Notes under the pieces: generated by a model
The model's database searches: none
What the model saw: only the letters and a program-made list of their open reading frames with translations
What the model was told of the DNA's origin: nothing
Made by a program: the position numbers and the translations under genes
From: Roseivirga thermotolerans
GTDB taxonomy: Bacteria; Bacteroidota; Bacteroidia; Cytophagales; Cyclobacteriaceae
Reading direction: 5' to 3'
DNA: 64,000 bases
NCBI RefSeq assembly: GCF_014653175.1
Contig: NZ_BNAG01000002.1
Span: forward strand, 700,140-764,139
In this document: piece after piece, positions 34,061 to 42,960 of the stretch
Position numbering within the stretch: the first letter of the stretch is position 1
How the letters are laid out: each line of letters starts with the position of its first letter

Positions 34061-35321
34061 ATTCTCCTTTCAGTATTCTGTGTAAGGCACTGGCTTTCAA
34101 CAGGCATTCCTCATATTCGCTGGCCGAATCGGCATCATAAGTAATGGCACTACCTACCTGAAAAGAATAGACCCCACTTTGTGCATTAACAAACAGACTC
34201 CTGATAAGCACATTAAAATCAAAGTCTCCGTTGGGCTCAATATAGCCTGCTGCTCCTGAAAATGCACCCCTCTTGGTGTTTTCGTATTGCTCTATGAGTT
34301 GCATTACTTTAACCTTGGGAGCTCCCGTCATACTGCCCATGGGAAAGGCGTGCTTAATGGCATCTATGGAATCGACATCGGATCTCAGTTCAGCGACTAC
34401 CGTGCTAATCATTTGATGTACCTGCTCAAAAGAGTAGAGGCCAAAAAGTTCTTCGACCTTAACCGTACCCGGTTTGGAGGTTCTGGCCAAATCATTCCGC
34501 ACCAGGTCTACAATCATCATGTTTTCAGCAATTTCTTTTTCACTTGTGCGCAGTTGTTCTTTCAGTAGTTGATCTTCGGTTGTATTGGCCGAACGCGGCC
34601 GGGTGCCTTTGATGGGTTGCGAAATTATCTTTGTGCCTTCTTTTTTGAGGAAACGCTCCGGAGAAGCACAAACTATAAACTGATGATTGAACTTTTGAAG
34701 GCAGGAAAAGGGCTTGGGCGATATGGTGTTTAGCCTAAGGTAAGTGTCAACCGGATTCCAGTTTTGAACCGTTCCGTGAAACTCCTGGCAGAAATTAATT
34801 TCATAACAATCGCCCTCTTCAATGTGCTGTCTCAGTCGGTCTACTGTGTCTATGTATTGCTCTCTGGTAATGGAAGCTTGTGGTGAAGTAAAAATGCTGG
34901 CCGAATCGATTTTGTCGGTTAGTGCAATTTCTTCAGTTAAAGAAGGCTTCTCGGAGACAATGCGCAATCCGTCATCTTCAAAAAAAATGAGGTGCTCCGG
35001 CTCAAAGAAGGCTAATGGTTCAAATGCCAGCCGGTCGGTATTGTGGCTTTGCAGGTCTTCGATCTCATTCTTTAAATCATAACCAAGAAAACCAAAAAGC
35101 CATCGGCCGGGAGCCAAATGCCTGAGTTGCTCAAAGTAATTGTTTTTGGTTCCGAAAACCGACTTGCTACCCACAGCAAGTACATGCCTGAATCCGTCAT
35201 GGGGATAGGCAATGCCATTGTTTTGGTGGTAAGAGAAATAAGCAAATTGGTTGGCCCAGCGCAGGCAATCTTCAGTCCATTGCTGCCGGTTTCTGTCTCT
35301 ATATGGAATAAAGTAGGTCAA
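34059..35321 (-). CDS. pabB: Aminodeoxychorismate synthase component I (PabB-like)
   Basis: A 420-residue chorismate-binding enzyme of folate synthesis. It has the conserved C-terminal catalytic blocks: EGDCYEINFCQEF, SPERFLKKEGTKIISQPIKGTRPR, ENMMIVDLVRNDLARTSKPGTVKV, GSMTGAPKVKVMQLIEQYE and RGAFSGAAGYIEPNGDFDFNVLIRSL. The IKGT motif (PIKGTRPR) with Lys is characteristic of PabB, while anthranilate synthase has Ala in that place (family knowledge). The glutaminase and lyase genes are not adjacent. Confidence 0.9.
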   Translation of the reverse strand: MTYFIPYRDRNRQQWTEDCLRWANQFAYFSYHQNNGIAYPHDGFRHVLAVGSKSVFGTKNNYFEQLRHLAPGRWLFGFLGYDLKNEIEDLQSHNTDRLAFEPLAFFEPEHLIFFEDDGLRIVSEKPSLTEEIALTDKIDSASIFTSPQASITREQYIDTVDRLRQHIEEGDCYEINFCQEFHGTVQNWNPVDTYLRLNTISPKPFSCLQKFNHQFIVCASPERFLKKEGTKIISQPIKGTRPRSANTTEDQLLKEQLRTSEKEIAENMMIVDLVRNDLARTSKPGTVKVEELFGLYSFEQVHQMISTVVAELRSDVDSIDAIKHAFPMGSMTGAPKVKVMQLIEQYENTKRGAFSGAAGYIEPNGDFDFNVLIRSLFVNAQSGVYSFQVGSAITYDADSASEYEECLLKASALHRILKGE

Positions 35322-35360
35322 GCCAAAGTTTTGGCAAAAATGCGCAAAGCTGGGAGTATA

Positions 35361-35436
35361 AAAAAAGAGACACTCTTAAAAGTGAGCCTACTGTAAGTCT
35401 ACTTGTCGTAGAAGAAGGCCTCTTCAAGAGTGTCTC
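35361..35436 (-). terminator. Long-stem terminator of the YceI lipoprotein gene
   Basis: Perfect 11-bp inverted repeat GAGACACTCTT / AAGAGTGTCTC with a 48-nt loop, followed on the minus strand by TTTTTTTATA. A smaller GAAGA/TCTTC hairpin around AGGCC lies inside the loop. It starts 22 bases after the YceI stop codon and overlaps the upstream region of pabB. Confidence 0.65.
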
Positions 35437-35458
35437 CGGTCATGAATGTAGTAATACC

Positions 35459-36208
35459 TTATTCCATAGTATTGTTACCTGAACCGGCTTCTAGTTCAAA
35501 GCCCACGTTTACGGTATTGTAAATAAAATCGTCTTTTAGCTTTTCGGCCAGTGAAGCTCTTTCCTTAAACTTGAGACCCCATTCGGTGCGGTCAATGTTA
35601 AAGTTGGCAACGGCTTTTACAACACCATTTTCAATCTTTACTGAGGCCGGGAAAGAAATGTTTTTGGTAGTCCCTCTCATGGTAAGGTTTCCGGAAATGA
35701 TATGCGTTGGGTTTTCAACCATAATCTCGCTCAATGATGCCGGAGTATATTCTGTTTCGGGCTCATCAAGATCGGCCTGCAAAGCGTTGGCATCGTATGC
35801 TCTGGCTCCGGTAATCTCAAAGGTTGCCGTGGGGTGATTAGCGGCATCAAAGAAGTCGTCAGACATTAGGTGACCCTTCAACTTGGCATTCCACTCAGAG
35901 TCGGACGGCAAGTCCAATACCTCTAAAGAATTAATGTCTATGGTAAAAGAACCGCCAACAACTTCCTGACCTTTCAGCAAAACCTCACCTTCGGTAACAG
36001 CAATGGTGCCATTGTGTTTGCCGGCAGGCTTGCTGCCAATCCACGTAATCACACTTTTTTCGGTATTTACAGGTACCACGGTAGCATCAGTAGATGAAGC
36101 TACTTCCTTCGCTTCAGAGGTTTCTACCGTGTCGCTGCTTTTTGAGCCACAGGCTACAGTAAAAGCAGCCAAAATAGCTAGTGCAAGTGTTGATTTGAAA
36201 ATCTTCAT
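35459..36208 (-). CDS. YceI-family lipoprotein
   Basis: A 249-residue protein with lipobox AAFTVACGS (Cys about 20) and a Ser/Thr/Glu linker before the YceI lipocalin-fold domain (SVITWIGSKPAGKHNGTIAVTEGEV, LKGHLMSDDFFDAANHPTATFEI, ISGNLTMRGTTKNISFPASV, FNIDRTEWGLKFKERASLAEKLKDDFIYNTVNVGFELEA). This larger, membrane-anchored form differs from the soluble YceI at 19589-20185. It probably binds a hydrophobic ligand. Its start is preceded by an inverted repeat at 36250-36269. Confidence 0.93.
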   Translation of the reverse strand: MKIFKSTLALAILAAFTVACGSKSSDTVETSEAKEVASSTDATVVPVNTEKSVITWIGSKPAGKHNGTIAVTEGEVLLKGQEVVGGSFTIDINSLEVLDLPSDSEWNAKLKGHLMSDDFFDAANHPTATFEITGARAYDANALQADLDEPETEYTPASLSEIMVENPTHIISGNLTMRGTTKNISFPASVKIENGVVKAVANFNIDRTEWGLKFKERASLAEKLKDDFIYNTVNVGFELEAGSGNNTME

Positions 36209-36249
36209 TTTAGTCTTTAATTATCAGTTTAACTTTGTTTCTGTTTTGC

Positions 36250-36269
36250 GATTATCATAACCGATAATC
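36250..36269. promoter_or_regulatory. Inverted repeat between YceI and carbonic anhydrase genes
   Basis: GATTATC-N6-GATAATC, a perfect 7-bp inverted repeat located 42-61 bases upstream of the YceI start and about 80 bases upstream of the carbonic anhydrase start. It is a dimeric-regulator site candidate only. Confidence 0.35.
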
Positions 36270-36323
36270 TCATGGTTTGTTTTGAATCTGATTGCAAAAC
36301 TGATAAGAGTCTCTGAAAGTTCA

Positions 36324-36335
36324 ATGTATATACAT
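36324..36335 (+). promoter_or_regulatory. Palindrome ATGTATATACAT, MarR-box-like
   Basis: A perfect 12-bp palindrome whose core TGTATATACA is identical to the MarR operator candidate at 18894-18903. It lies 11 bases before the ATG of the carbonic anhydrase gene, again very close to a start codon. Confidence 0.4.
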
Positions 36336-36346
36336 ATAAATTTTTT

Positions 36347-36859
36347 ATGGCACTAATAAAAGGAGTTAAAGGCAAGCGACCGGAAATAGATAATAGCTGT
36401 TGGATGGCGGATAATGCCACTGTGGTGGGTGATGTTAAAATGGCAGCCCATTGCAATGTTTGGTTCAATGCGGTGATCAGGGGAGACGTGTGCTCAGTAG
36501 AAATGGGAGAGAATTGCAATGTGCAGGATGGAGCCGTTATTCACGGAACTCTAAATCTTTCGAAGACTGTAATGGGTAAAAATGTGTCCATAGGCCACAA
36601 CGCTATTGTACACGGATGCACCATTGAAGACAATGTGCTTATTGGTATGGGAGCCATTGTTATGGACAATGCCGTGATAAAGTCTGGAGCTATGGTAGCA
36701 GCCGGAGCAGTGGTATTGGCCAATACGGTGGTAGAAGCTAATTCTGTTTATGCGGGTACCCCGGCAAAAAAAGTGAAAGAGGTAGACGAGCGATTGAGAA
36801 AGGTAATAGAGAATACTCCTGAGAATTATAAAATGTATACCACCTGGATAGAAGACTAG
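36347..36859 (+). CDS. Gamma-carbonic anhydrase family protein
   Basis: A 170-residue left-handed beta-helix protein built of hexapeptide repeats (NVWFNAVIRGDVCSVEMGENCNVQDGAVIHGTL ... VSIGHNAIVHGCTIEDNVLIGMGAIVMDNAVI). Candidate zinc-binding His are at about 66, 84 and 89 (VIHGT, SIGHN, IVHGC), with the conserved Arg-Gly-Asp at 45-47. These trimers hydrate CO2 or, in many bacteria, have lost this activity (YrdA/CaiE group). The DinB-like gene follows 36 bases later. Confidence 0.92.
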   Translation: MALIKGVKGKRPEIDNSCWMADNATVVGDVKMAAHCNVWFNAVIRGDVCSVEMGENCNVQDGAVIHGTLNLSKTVMGKNVSIGHNAIVHGCTIEDNVLIGMGAIVMDNAVIKSGAMVAAGAVVLANTVVEANSVYAGTPAKKVKEVDERLRKVIENTPENYKMYTTWIED

Positions 36860-36894
36860 GGCGGGTATCTTCGAAAATTCTTCTATCTTCAAAC

Positions 36895-37407
36895 ATGATT
36901 CGTAAACCCCAGGTGGGTGAGTATAATGAGTTTTATGCTACCTACATCAGTAAGATAGAAGGCGATAATATGATGAAGTTGCTCAGAGAGCAGCTTACGG
37001 GTTTTTCTTCATTCTTAAGTGCCATTTCCGAAGAAACTTCGGAGTACGCCTATGCTCCGGGAAAGTGGAGCATTAAAGGGGTGTTGGCGCATATCAATGA
37101 TGTAGAACGAATTTTTGCATACAGGGCTCTGTGCATAGCCAGAGGAGAAAAGACACCCTTACCGGGTATGGATGAAAACGAGTATCAGGCCGCCAGCCCT
37201 TATAAGATTAGAACTTTTTCAAGCCTTACCGATGAGTTCGTAGCCATACGCACGGCCACGCTCTATTTGTTCGAAGATATGCCGGAGTCCGATACCCTGA
37301 AAGTAGGAACAGCCTCCGGTCATCCTGTTAGTGTAAGAGCACTGGCAGCCATGATTTACGGACATTGCGAGCATCATCGGGGCATCATCCAAAACAGATA
37401 CCTCTAA
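36895..37407 (+). CDS. DinB-family putative metal-dependent protein
   Basis: A 170-residue four-helix-bundle protein of the DinB/YfiT superfamily. The three metal-binding His are in the expected places: KWSIKGVLAHINDVERIF (first), and YGHCEHHRGIIQNRYL at the C-terminus (second and third). Some family members are thiol-dependent S-transferases, such as bacillithiol transferases. The stop codon overlaps the next start by one base, so the thioesterase gene is coupled. Confidence 0.9.
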   Translation: MIRKPQVGEYNEFYATYISKIEGDNMMKLLREQLTGFSSFLSAISEETSEYAYAPGKWSIKGVLAHINDVERIFAYRALCIARGEKTPLPGMDENEYQAASPYKIRTFSSLTDEFVAIRTATLYLFEDMPESDTLKVGTASGHPVSVRALAAMIYGHCEHHRGIIQNRYL

Positions 37408-37928
37408 TGTTTATTGTCGATCCTCACAAAGAATATCAGAAACAAACCGAATCGAGAATGATTATTCGGTTTCAAGATTGCGATCCGCTTCGGCATCTCA
37501 ACAACGCAAAGTATTTCGATTATTTTTTCAACGCCCGCGAAGATCAGGTACCTAAACTCTACGGAGTGGAAATAATGGATCTGATCAAATCATACGAAGC
37601 TTTTTGGGTGGTGTACAATCATCATATTGCCTACCTTAAGCCGGCCAATTTGGGCGAGTGGGTGCGTATAATCACGCGTCTTATCCATTTCGATGACAAT
37701 ACCATTGTAGTAGAATATCTGATGACAGACGATTACAAAAGTCATCTGAAAACACTCATGTGGACCACCTTTAAATACGTGGGAATGAATACAAGCCGCA
37801 CAACGGTGCATTCCGATGAAGTAAAAGCCTATCTTAGGGCCATGCTTTATGGGCAAATCGATTATCATCCGGCACATTTCGATGACCGCGTGAAAAACAT
37901 CAAGTCGGCCCTACAAAGTAATCTTTGA
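37407..37928 (+). CDS. Acyl-CoA thioesterase, hotdog fold (FcbC/YbgC type)
   Basis: A 173-residue thioesterase beginning at the ATG at 37407, which overlaps the DinB stop. The catalytic Asp/His block is MIIRFQDCDPLRHLNNAKYFDYFFNARED, the usual 4-hydroxybenzoyl-CoA thioesterase-like motif. The beta-strand block VVYNHHIAYLKPANLGEWVRIITRLIHFDDNTIVVEYLM follows. A C-terminal extension of about 45 residues is longer than in YbgC. The physiological acyl-CoA is unknown. Confidence 0.88.
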   Translation: MFIVDPHKEYQKQTESRMIIRFQDCDPLRHLNNAKYFDYFFNAREDQVPKLYGVEIMDLIKSYEAFWVVYNHHIAYLKPANLGEWVRIITRLIHFDDNTIVVEYLMTDDYKSHLKTLMWTTFKYVGMNTSRTTVHSDEVKAYLRAMLYGQIDYHPAHFDDRVKNIKSALQSNL

Positions 37929-37986
37929 TTTTCAAGAAAAAACATTTACATTATTTCTATAACTATTAATAAACAATTTAGATTTT

Positions 37987-38538
37987 ATGCATTCCAATCA
38001 AGGTTTTGACCCTCAGGAAATTGAAGAGCTAAAGAAGGAAATGGCTGAACTGGGGCAATCCTATGTGGTGATCGATTCCGAAGACAATTCCGATGACTTC
38101 ATGAACTTTTATTTTGTGGGTAAATACGAAGGCAAAGAAGTGATTTACGATGCCGTTATCTACACCCTCAAGCTTCAGCACAGCAGTGAAATATACGAGT
38201 TGGCAGAACACAAGGTGGCTCAAAAATTCCCGAACTATAAAAGCATAGTTTACGAAGAAGATGAGAATGGAGACATTGAGCCATTGAATGATGAAGAGGA
38301 GGAGATTGGCTTATACATGACCGAAGTAATGGACGAGCTGGAAGAAGACGAGGCTGTTAAAGTTCAGGAGCATGTAGATGTAGACCCAAACATTGACTAT
38401 GGCATTGGCCTGGATGTGGGGCTACATGTAGATAAAATTACCCCTCAGGTAATAGAGAAATTCATCAAAGAATTTAATGATGATACGCTCAAGCTCGATC
38501 CGACTCACTACTCCTTTCAGTTCGATGATGAAGCCTAA
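37987..38538 (+). CDS. Acidic hypothetical protein
   Basis: A 183-residue strongly acidic cytoplasmic protein with many Asp and Glu (ENGDIEPLNDEEEEIGLYMTEVMDELEEDEAVKVQEH). It has mixed secondary structure and no signal peptide, membrane segment or known catalytic motif. I recall similar proteins across Bacteroidota but not a function. It has its own gap of 58 bases on the left and 58 bases on the right. Confidence 0.8.
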   Translation: MHSNQGFDPQEIEELKKEMAELGQSYVVIDSEDNSDDFMNFYFVGKYEGKEVIYDAVIYTLKLQHSSEIYELAEHKVAQKFPNYKSIVYEEDENGDIEPLNDEEEEIGLYMTEVMDELEEDEAVKVQEHVDVDPNIDYGIGLDVGLHVDKITPQVIEKFIKEFNDDTLKLDPTHYSFQFDDEA

Positions 38539-38596
38539 TGAATAATTAGCAAAAACGGCAGGAGAGTAGCTTCGTATTTTTCGCCAAAGATTGAAA

Positions 38597-39736
38597 ATGA
38601 GAAAGCTTACTATTGTAATCATAGCATTGCTCTGTGTGACCTTGGGGTACGCGCAGAGCAATTTTAATGTAAAGGAACTCCGAAATAATTTACAGAAAGA
38701 GCTGGATAGCCTGATCGCTCAACACGAAACACCCGGTGTTACTTATGCTGTGGTGTTGCCCAACAATGAGCTCATTTCGCTGGCAGCAGGCTGGGCCGAT
38801 AGAGAAAATGGTGTTGCCATGACCCCCACCCACAAAATGCTTGGTGGCAGTACGGGTAAAGTATTCTATTCAGTGGTGGTAATGCAGCTGGTGAGCGAAG
38901 GTAAAATACAGCTCGATGTTCCCATTCAGCAGTACTTGGCCGGGTACGATTGGTTCAAACGCTTGCCCAATGCCCAAAATCTTACCATGAGAAGTTTGTT
39001 GAGGCATGAAAGTGGAATTCCCCGCTACGTGTTTAAGGAGCAGTTTCAGGCCGATGTGCTCAAAGATGCCGATAAGGTTTGGGAACCCAAAGAACTGCTG
39101 GCCTATGTGTTTGACGATGAGCCTTTATTTTCCGTTGGTGAAGGTTTTGCGTATTCCGATACCAATTACATCATTGCTGCCATGGTGGTAGAATCCGTTA
39201 CCGGTAGAACCCTTTACCAGGAAACCATGGATCGAGTGGTGAAGAAGGCAGGGCTTAAATTTGTTGAACCGCAAGACAAGCGAACGTACAATGGACTGGC
39301 ACAAGGATACAACGAAGACGATCCCTTTTTTCCCGGCCTTGCCTTAGATGAACAAGGCCGAAGCCGATATAACTGGCAATTCGAATGGGCCGGAGGTGGC
39401 TTGGTAATTACCTCTCAAGACCTGGCCATTTTGGCAAAGCAGATATACGAAGGTAAAATGTTCAATCCGGACTTACTACCAGAGTATTTCAATGGAAGAG
39501 ATGCTGCGGAATTGGGTGGTCAATGGGGCCTTGGTGTGCACATAAGAAACAGCCCCTATGGAAAGATTTATGGGCATAGTGGCTTTATGCCGGGCTATAT
39601 AACCAACATGTTCTACTTTGTGGAAGACGGTTTTGCCATTTGCTATCAAATTAATGGTTCGGCTGCCAAATACAGAAGTATTATGCGCGACTTACCACGA
39701 TTAACAGCAATTGTTAAGGAAAGTATTCAGAACTAA
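38597..39736 (+). CDS. Secreted serine hydrolase (beta-lactamase/DD-peptidase family)
   Basis: A 379-residue exported class-C-type serine hydrolase. The ATG at 38597 is chosen; the TTG six bases earlier is an unlikely start. A signal peptide (LTIVIIALLCVTLGYAQ) is followed by the SxxK motif STGK (Ser85, Lys88), a YSDTN motif (Tyr as general base), and HSGFMPG near the C-terminus. This fits the LCB/EstB-like carboxylesterase or D-aminopeptidase group, so true beta-lactamase activity cannot be assumed. It stands between the acidic protein and the deacetylase-family gene. Confidence 0.9.
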   Translation: MRKLTIVIIALLCVTLGYAQSNFNVKELRNNLQKELDSLIAQHETPGVTYAVVLPNNELISLAAGWADRENGVAMTPTHKMLGGSTGKVFYSVVVMQLVSEGKIQLDVPIQQYLAGYDWFKRLPNAQNLTMRSLLRHESGIPRYVFKEQFQADVLKDADKVWEPKELLAYVFDDEPLFSVGEGFAYSDTNYIIAAMVVESVTGRTLYQETMDRVVKKAGLKFVEPQDKRTYNGLAQGYNEDDPFFPGLALDEQGRSRYNWQFEWAGGGLVITSQDLAILAKQIYEGKMFNPDLLPEYFNGRDAAELGGQWGLGVHIRNSPYGKIYGHSGFMPGYITNMFYFVEDGFAICYQINGSAAKYRSIMRDLPRLTAIVKESIQN

Positions 39737-39749
39737 AAACAACTGGGCG

Positions 39750-39757
39750 TACTTTTG
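39750..39757 (+). promoter_or_regulatory. -7 box candidate (TACTTTTG)
   Basis: Exact TAnnTTTG match 18 bases before the ATG at 39775 of the deacetylase-family gene. No clear -33 element. Confidence 0.35.
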
Positions 39758-39774
39758 ATTTTTAAGTGATGTGT

Positions 39775-40677
39775 ATGCTTAAAATTGCCTGGTCAGAAGT
39801 TTACGCCCATTCGTTGCCTCCCAACCATCGGTTTCCGATGGAAAAGTACAACCTGTTGCCCGAGCAGCTGATCTATGAAGGCACCATCAAAGAAGAGAAT
39901 CTCTTTGCTCCTCAGCCTTTGCAGGAAGCCCAGGTACTTCGCACCCACGAAGCCGACTATTGGAAAAAGCTCAAAACCCTGAGCCTTTCCCGAAAAGAAG
40001 AGCGCAAAACGGGCTTTCCTCTCTCTGAGGCCTTGGTAAAAAGAGAAGTAACCATTATGAATGGTACGGTACAGGCGGCTCTTTTTGCCCTCCAACATGG
40101 GGTGGCCATGAATATTGCAGGTGGTACTCACCATGCCTTTACCAATAGGGGCGAAGGGTTCTGTCTGCTCAATGATATAGCCATTGCAGCCCATTACCTC
40201 TTAGACGAGCAACTGGCACGGCAGGTTTTAGTAGTAGATCTGGATGTACACCAAGGCAATGGCACAGCTCAGATTTTTAGAGAGGAACCTCGGGTTTTTA
40301 CTTTCAGCATGCATGGAGAACGTAACTATCCGATGCATAAGGAGCAGTCAGACCTGGATGTTGATTTGCCCGATGGCACTGACGACAGCAGCTATTTAAG
40401 GCTGCTCGACAGGCACTTGAAAGAACTAATGGATAGGGTGCAGCCCAATTTTGTTTTCTTTCAATCGGGAGTAGATGTATTAGCTACCGATAAGCTCGGA
40501 AGGTTGGTCATGACTATCGAAGGCTGTAAACAGCGAGACCGTTTGGTACTAGAAACCTGCAAGCAACAGCGTGTGCCACTTGTGGCCAGTATGGGAGGAG
40601 GGTATTCCGAACGCATTGCCCATATTGTCGAAGCTCATGCCAATACCTACAGGTTGGCTCAAGAGATTTTCTTTTAA
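39775..40677 (+). CDS. Histone-deacetylase-family (class II, AcuC/Apha-like) amidohydrolase
   Basis: A 300-residue zinc hydrolase of the arginase/deacetylase superfamily. Seen motifs are GGTHHAFTNRGEGFCLLND (catalytic His pair), VVDLDVHQGNGTAQIF (zinc-binding Asp and His), and a third zinc-ligand region VFFQSGVDVLATDKLGRL. The protein is the compact bacterial form. GTG at 39766 and ATG at 39769 are possible earlier starts; the ATG at 39775 gives MLKIAWSEVYAHSLPPNHRFP, the usual beginning. The substrate may be an acetylated small molecule or protein lysine. Confidence 0.9.
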   Translation: MLKIAWSEVYAHSLPPNHRFPMEKYNLLPEQLIYEGTIKEENLFAPQPLQEAQVLRTHEADYWKKLKTLSLSRKEERKTGFPLSEALVKREVTIMNGTVQAALFALQHGVAMNIAGGTHHAFTNRGEGFCLLNDIAIAAHYLLDEQLARQVLVVDLDVHQGNGTAQIFREEPRVFTFSMHGERNYPMHKEQSDLDVDLPDGTDDSSYLRLLDRHLKELMDRVQPNFVFFQSGVDVLATDKLGRLVMTIEGCKQRDRLVLETCKQQRVPLVASMGGGYSERIAHIVEAHANTYRLAQEIFF

Positions 40678-40862
40678 GGTTTTGTTGAAGGCTATAGCCC
40701 GGTGTGATGGTATTTTTTCACCCTGTGCGAGGTATCGCTTAAATAATTCAATAGCCAATTCACACCAAATCATTTACTTTGCGTTAACAAAGTTTAAAGC
40801 AATCTGTCTTTTAACAATCCTTGCACAATAGCATATTGAACGTGCGAAACTCAACGAAATTC

Positions 40863-42479
40863 ATGCGAAACCGCTGTTATTATATACTTCTGTTAGCTTT
40901 TCTCTCACTCCTGGCCAAAGCGCAAGAGCCCAATCATTTAAAAATCGACAGCCTCAATTCCTCTTACGATGAGCACAGCCCGGTGCTTAGCCCTGACGGG
41001 CAGACACTTTACTTTACCCGTGTGGGCCACGCGGCCAATATTGGTGGAGTGCTGGACCGAGGAGATATTTGGTTAAGTCGAAAGACAAAGTCGGGCTGGT
41101 CGCGCCCCGAACATGCCGGTAAAACCATTAATCATCCCGGTTTAAATGGAGTTGTGGGTTTTAGTGCCGATGGGCAGCGTATGTATTTACTTAATTATTT
41201 TGATCCGAATGGCAATGGCGGAGGCAATATGCGCAACGGCATAGCTGTTTCGCGGCTCGAGAATGGAGAATGGTCTACTCCCGAAAGGCTGAGAATTAGC
41301 TATTTCTCAAACGACTCACCGCATATAAGTGCCACCATCAACCCCGAAGAAACGGTGTTGATTATGGCCATTCGTTCCTATGAGTCCGAAGGAAACGAGG
41401 ATTTGTATGTGTCTTTTAAGCAAGCCGATGGCGAGTGGAGCCAGCCGGAGAATTTAGGCAATACCATCAACACCTATGGAGAAGAGTGGTCGCCATTTTT
41501 AGCAGCCGATAATGAAACTCTATACTTTAGTTCCAACGCTCATGGTGGCTTTGGCGGTAGAGACATTTTTATGAGTAAGAGACTCAATGGTTCATGGAAA
41601 GATTGGTCTAAGCCCACCAATCTGGGAGGAGCCATTAATACAAAAGGCACAGAGCGAGACTATTTCATACCTGCCTCAGGTACAATGGCTTTTTTCTCCA
41701 GCACCCAAAATAGCGAAGGCTACGGAGATATTTTCAACTTTCCGTTGAGTCAGGAGGAAAAAGCCTTTCAGCAGATTGAGGCCGAGGTTGATGAACCTCA
41801 AGTTGAAACGGAGATTGTTCCGGAAAAAGAAAAGTCCATTGTGGTAATGACCTTTCAGGTATTAGACAAGCGCACCGAACAACCTGTAGATGCTCAGGTA
41901 AAGTTTACTTATGGCGATAAAGAGATAACTTTAAAAACGGCCGATATAGATTCGGAAAATAAACACTTTGTTCTCTCACTTGAGGAGGGTGCCAATGTGT
42001 ATGTAGCTATCGAAGCGGAGGGCTTTCTCAAATACCAGGAAACATTTGTGGCCAATGCCAGTGTGCAGGGAGTAGGTAATGAGTTTGGTGGTTCTACAGT
42101 TGAAACCTTTTACCTAACGCCTGAAGAAGTGGGTACGAAAGTTAAAATCGAAAATGTACTGTTTAACCGAGCATCTTCTTCTTTTGCCAATCCTGAAGTT
42201 GCCATGAAGCAGCTGGATCAGATTGTACAAATGATGAAGTCTAACCCGGGAATGGCCATTCGGCTAGAAGGTCATACGGATAACAGAGGAGACGCCAAAC
42301 TGCTCAAAGAACTCTCCGTGGAACGCGTTAAGCGAGTTCGTGATTACCTGATAGACAAAGGGATAGAGGCCGGCCGTGTAGAGTACGTAGGCTACGGAGG
42401 TGAACAACCGCTTACTGATAATGACAGTGCCACAGGTCGGGAAATTAACCGCAGGGTAGAGTTTGTAATTATTCGTTGA
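40863..42479 (+). CDS. OmpA-family protein with PD40/TolB-like propeller repeats
   Basis: A 538-residue secreted protein with signal peptide (YYILLLAFLSLLAKAQ); the ATG at 40863 is used rather than a TTG at 40821. Residues about 35-300 contain WD40-like PD40 repeats (DEHSPVLSPDGQTLYFTR, NDSPHISATINPEETVLIM, EEWSPFLAADNETLYFSSNAHGGFGGRDIFMS, FIPASGTMAFFSST). A PEGA-like segment follows, and the C-terminus is a peptidoglycan-binding OmpA domain (IRLEGHTDNRGDAKLLKELSVERVKRVRDYL ... REINRRVEFVII). It likely links a periplasmic complex to the cell wall. It resembles T9SS-related PorE in part, without the TPR part. Confidence 0.92.
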   Translation: MRNRCYYILLLAFLSLLAKAQEPNHLKIDSLNSSYDEHSPVLSPDGQTLYFTRVGHAANIGGVLDRGDIWLSRKTKSGWSRPEHAGKTINHPGLNGVVGFSADGQRMYLLNYFDPNGNGGGNMRNGIAVSRLENGEWSTPERLRISYFSNDSPHISATINPEETVLIMAIRSYESEGNEDLYVSFKQADGEWSQPENLGNTINTYGEEWSPFLAADNETLYFSSNAHGGFGGRDIFMSKRLNGSWKDWSKPTNLGGAINTKGTERDYFIPASGTMAFFSSTQNSEGYGDIFNFPLSQEEKAFQQIEAEVDEPQVETEIVPEKEKSIVVMTFQVLDKRTEQPVDAQVKFTYGDKEITLKTADIDSENKHFVLSLEEGANVYVAIEAEGFLKYQETFVANASVQGVGNEFGGSTVETFYLTPEEVGTKVKIENVLFNRASSSFANPEVAMKQLDQIVQMMKSNPGMAIRLEGHTDNRGDAKLLKELSVERVKRVRDYLIDKGIEAGRVEYVGYGGEQPLTDNDSATGREINRRVEFVIIR

Positions 42480-42885
42480 AAGCTTCGCCAAAAAACGGAA
42501 GCATCATTTCCTGAGGAATACGACAAGGTTTCATGGAGGCCTTCTTTAAGAGGCACCATTCGGAAGAAGATTGAACCAGGAGTGCATTGGTTTCTTCATT
42601 AAAAATGCGAACCTGACGTATAGATTTGGCGCCTTCAAAAGAGTGTACATGGGTTTTAACCAGAAGTCTATCTCCCAAAAAGGCCGGACGTTTGTATTCA
42701 ATATGATGGCTCAAAGCCACCCACACATGGTCAGTCAACCACTGATTCAGAGCATTGTGCTCCCAGTGTGCTTTAGCCACATCTTGTACCCACTGCAGGT
42801 ATTGCACATTGTTCACGTGTTCCATTTCGTCCAGGTGGCTACTCCTGACGACTATTCTAAGTTCAAATAACTGGGCTTTGAGCAT
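42469..42885 (-). CDS. Acyl-CoA thioesterase, 4HBT hotdog fold
   Basis: A 138-residue thioesterase. The catalytic signature VVRSSHLDEMEHVNNVQYLQWVQDVAKAHW contains the Asp and His-Val-Asn-Asn typical of the YbgC/acyl-ACP thioesterase-like group. The strand block WVALSHHIEYKRPAFLGDRLLVKTHVHSFEGAKSIRQVRIF completes the fold. It converges on the OmpA gene with an 11-base overlap of coding ends. Confidence 0.9.
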   Translation of the reverse strand: MLKAQLFELRIVVRSSHLDEMEHVNNVQYLQWVQDVAKAHWEHNALNQWLTDHVWVALSHHIEYKRPAFLGDRLLVKTHVHSFEGAKSIRQVRIFNEETNALLVQSSSEWCLLKKASMKPCRIPQEMMLPFFGEAFNE

Positions 42886-42960
42886 GGCACAAGATAGAGA
42901 ATTCGCTTTTGACTGAACAAAACTATCAGGGCTTGGTTTTCTTCATAAATCCATCTCAAC

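Noticed and set aside
40776..40794. ACTTTG-N6-CAAAGT inverted repeat upstream of the OmpA-family gene
   Set aside because: Short, AT-rich and partly overlapping a weak -7-like sequence; not distinguishable from chance.
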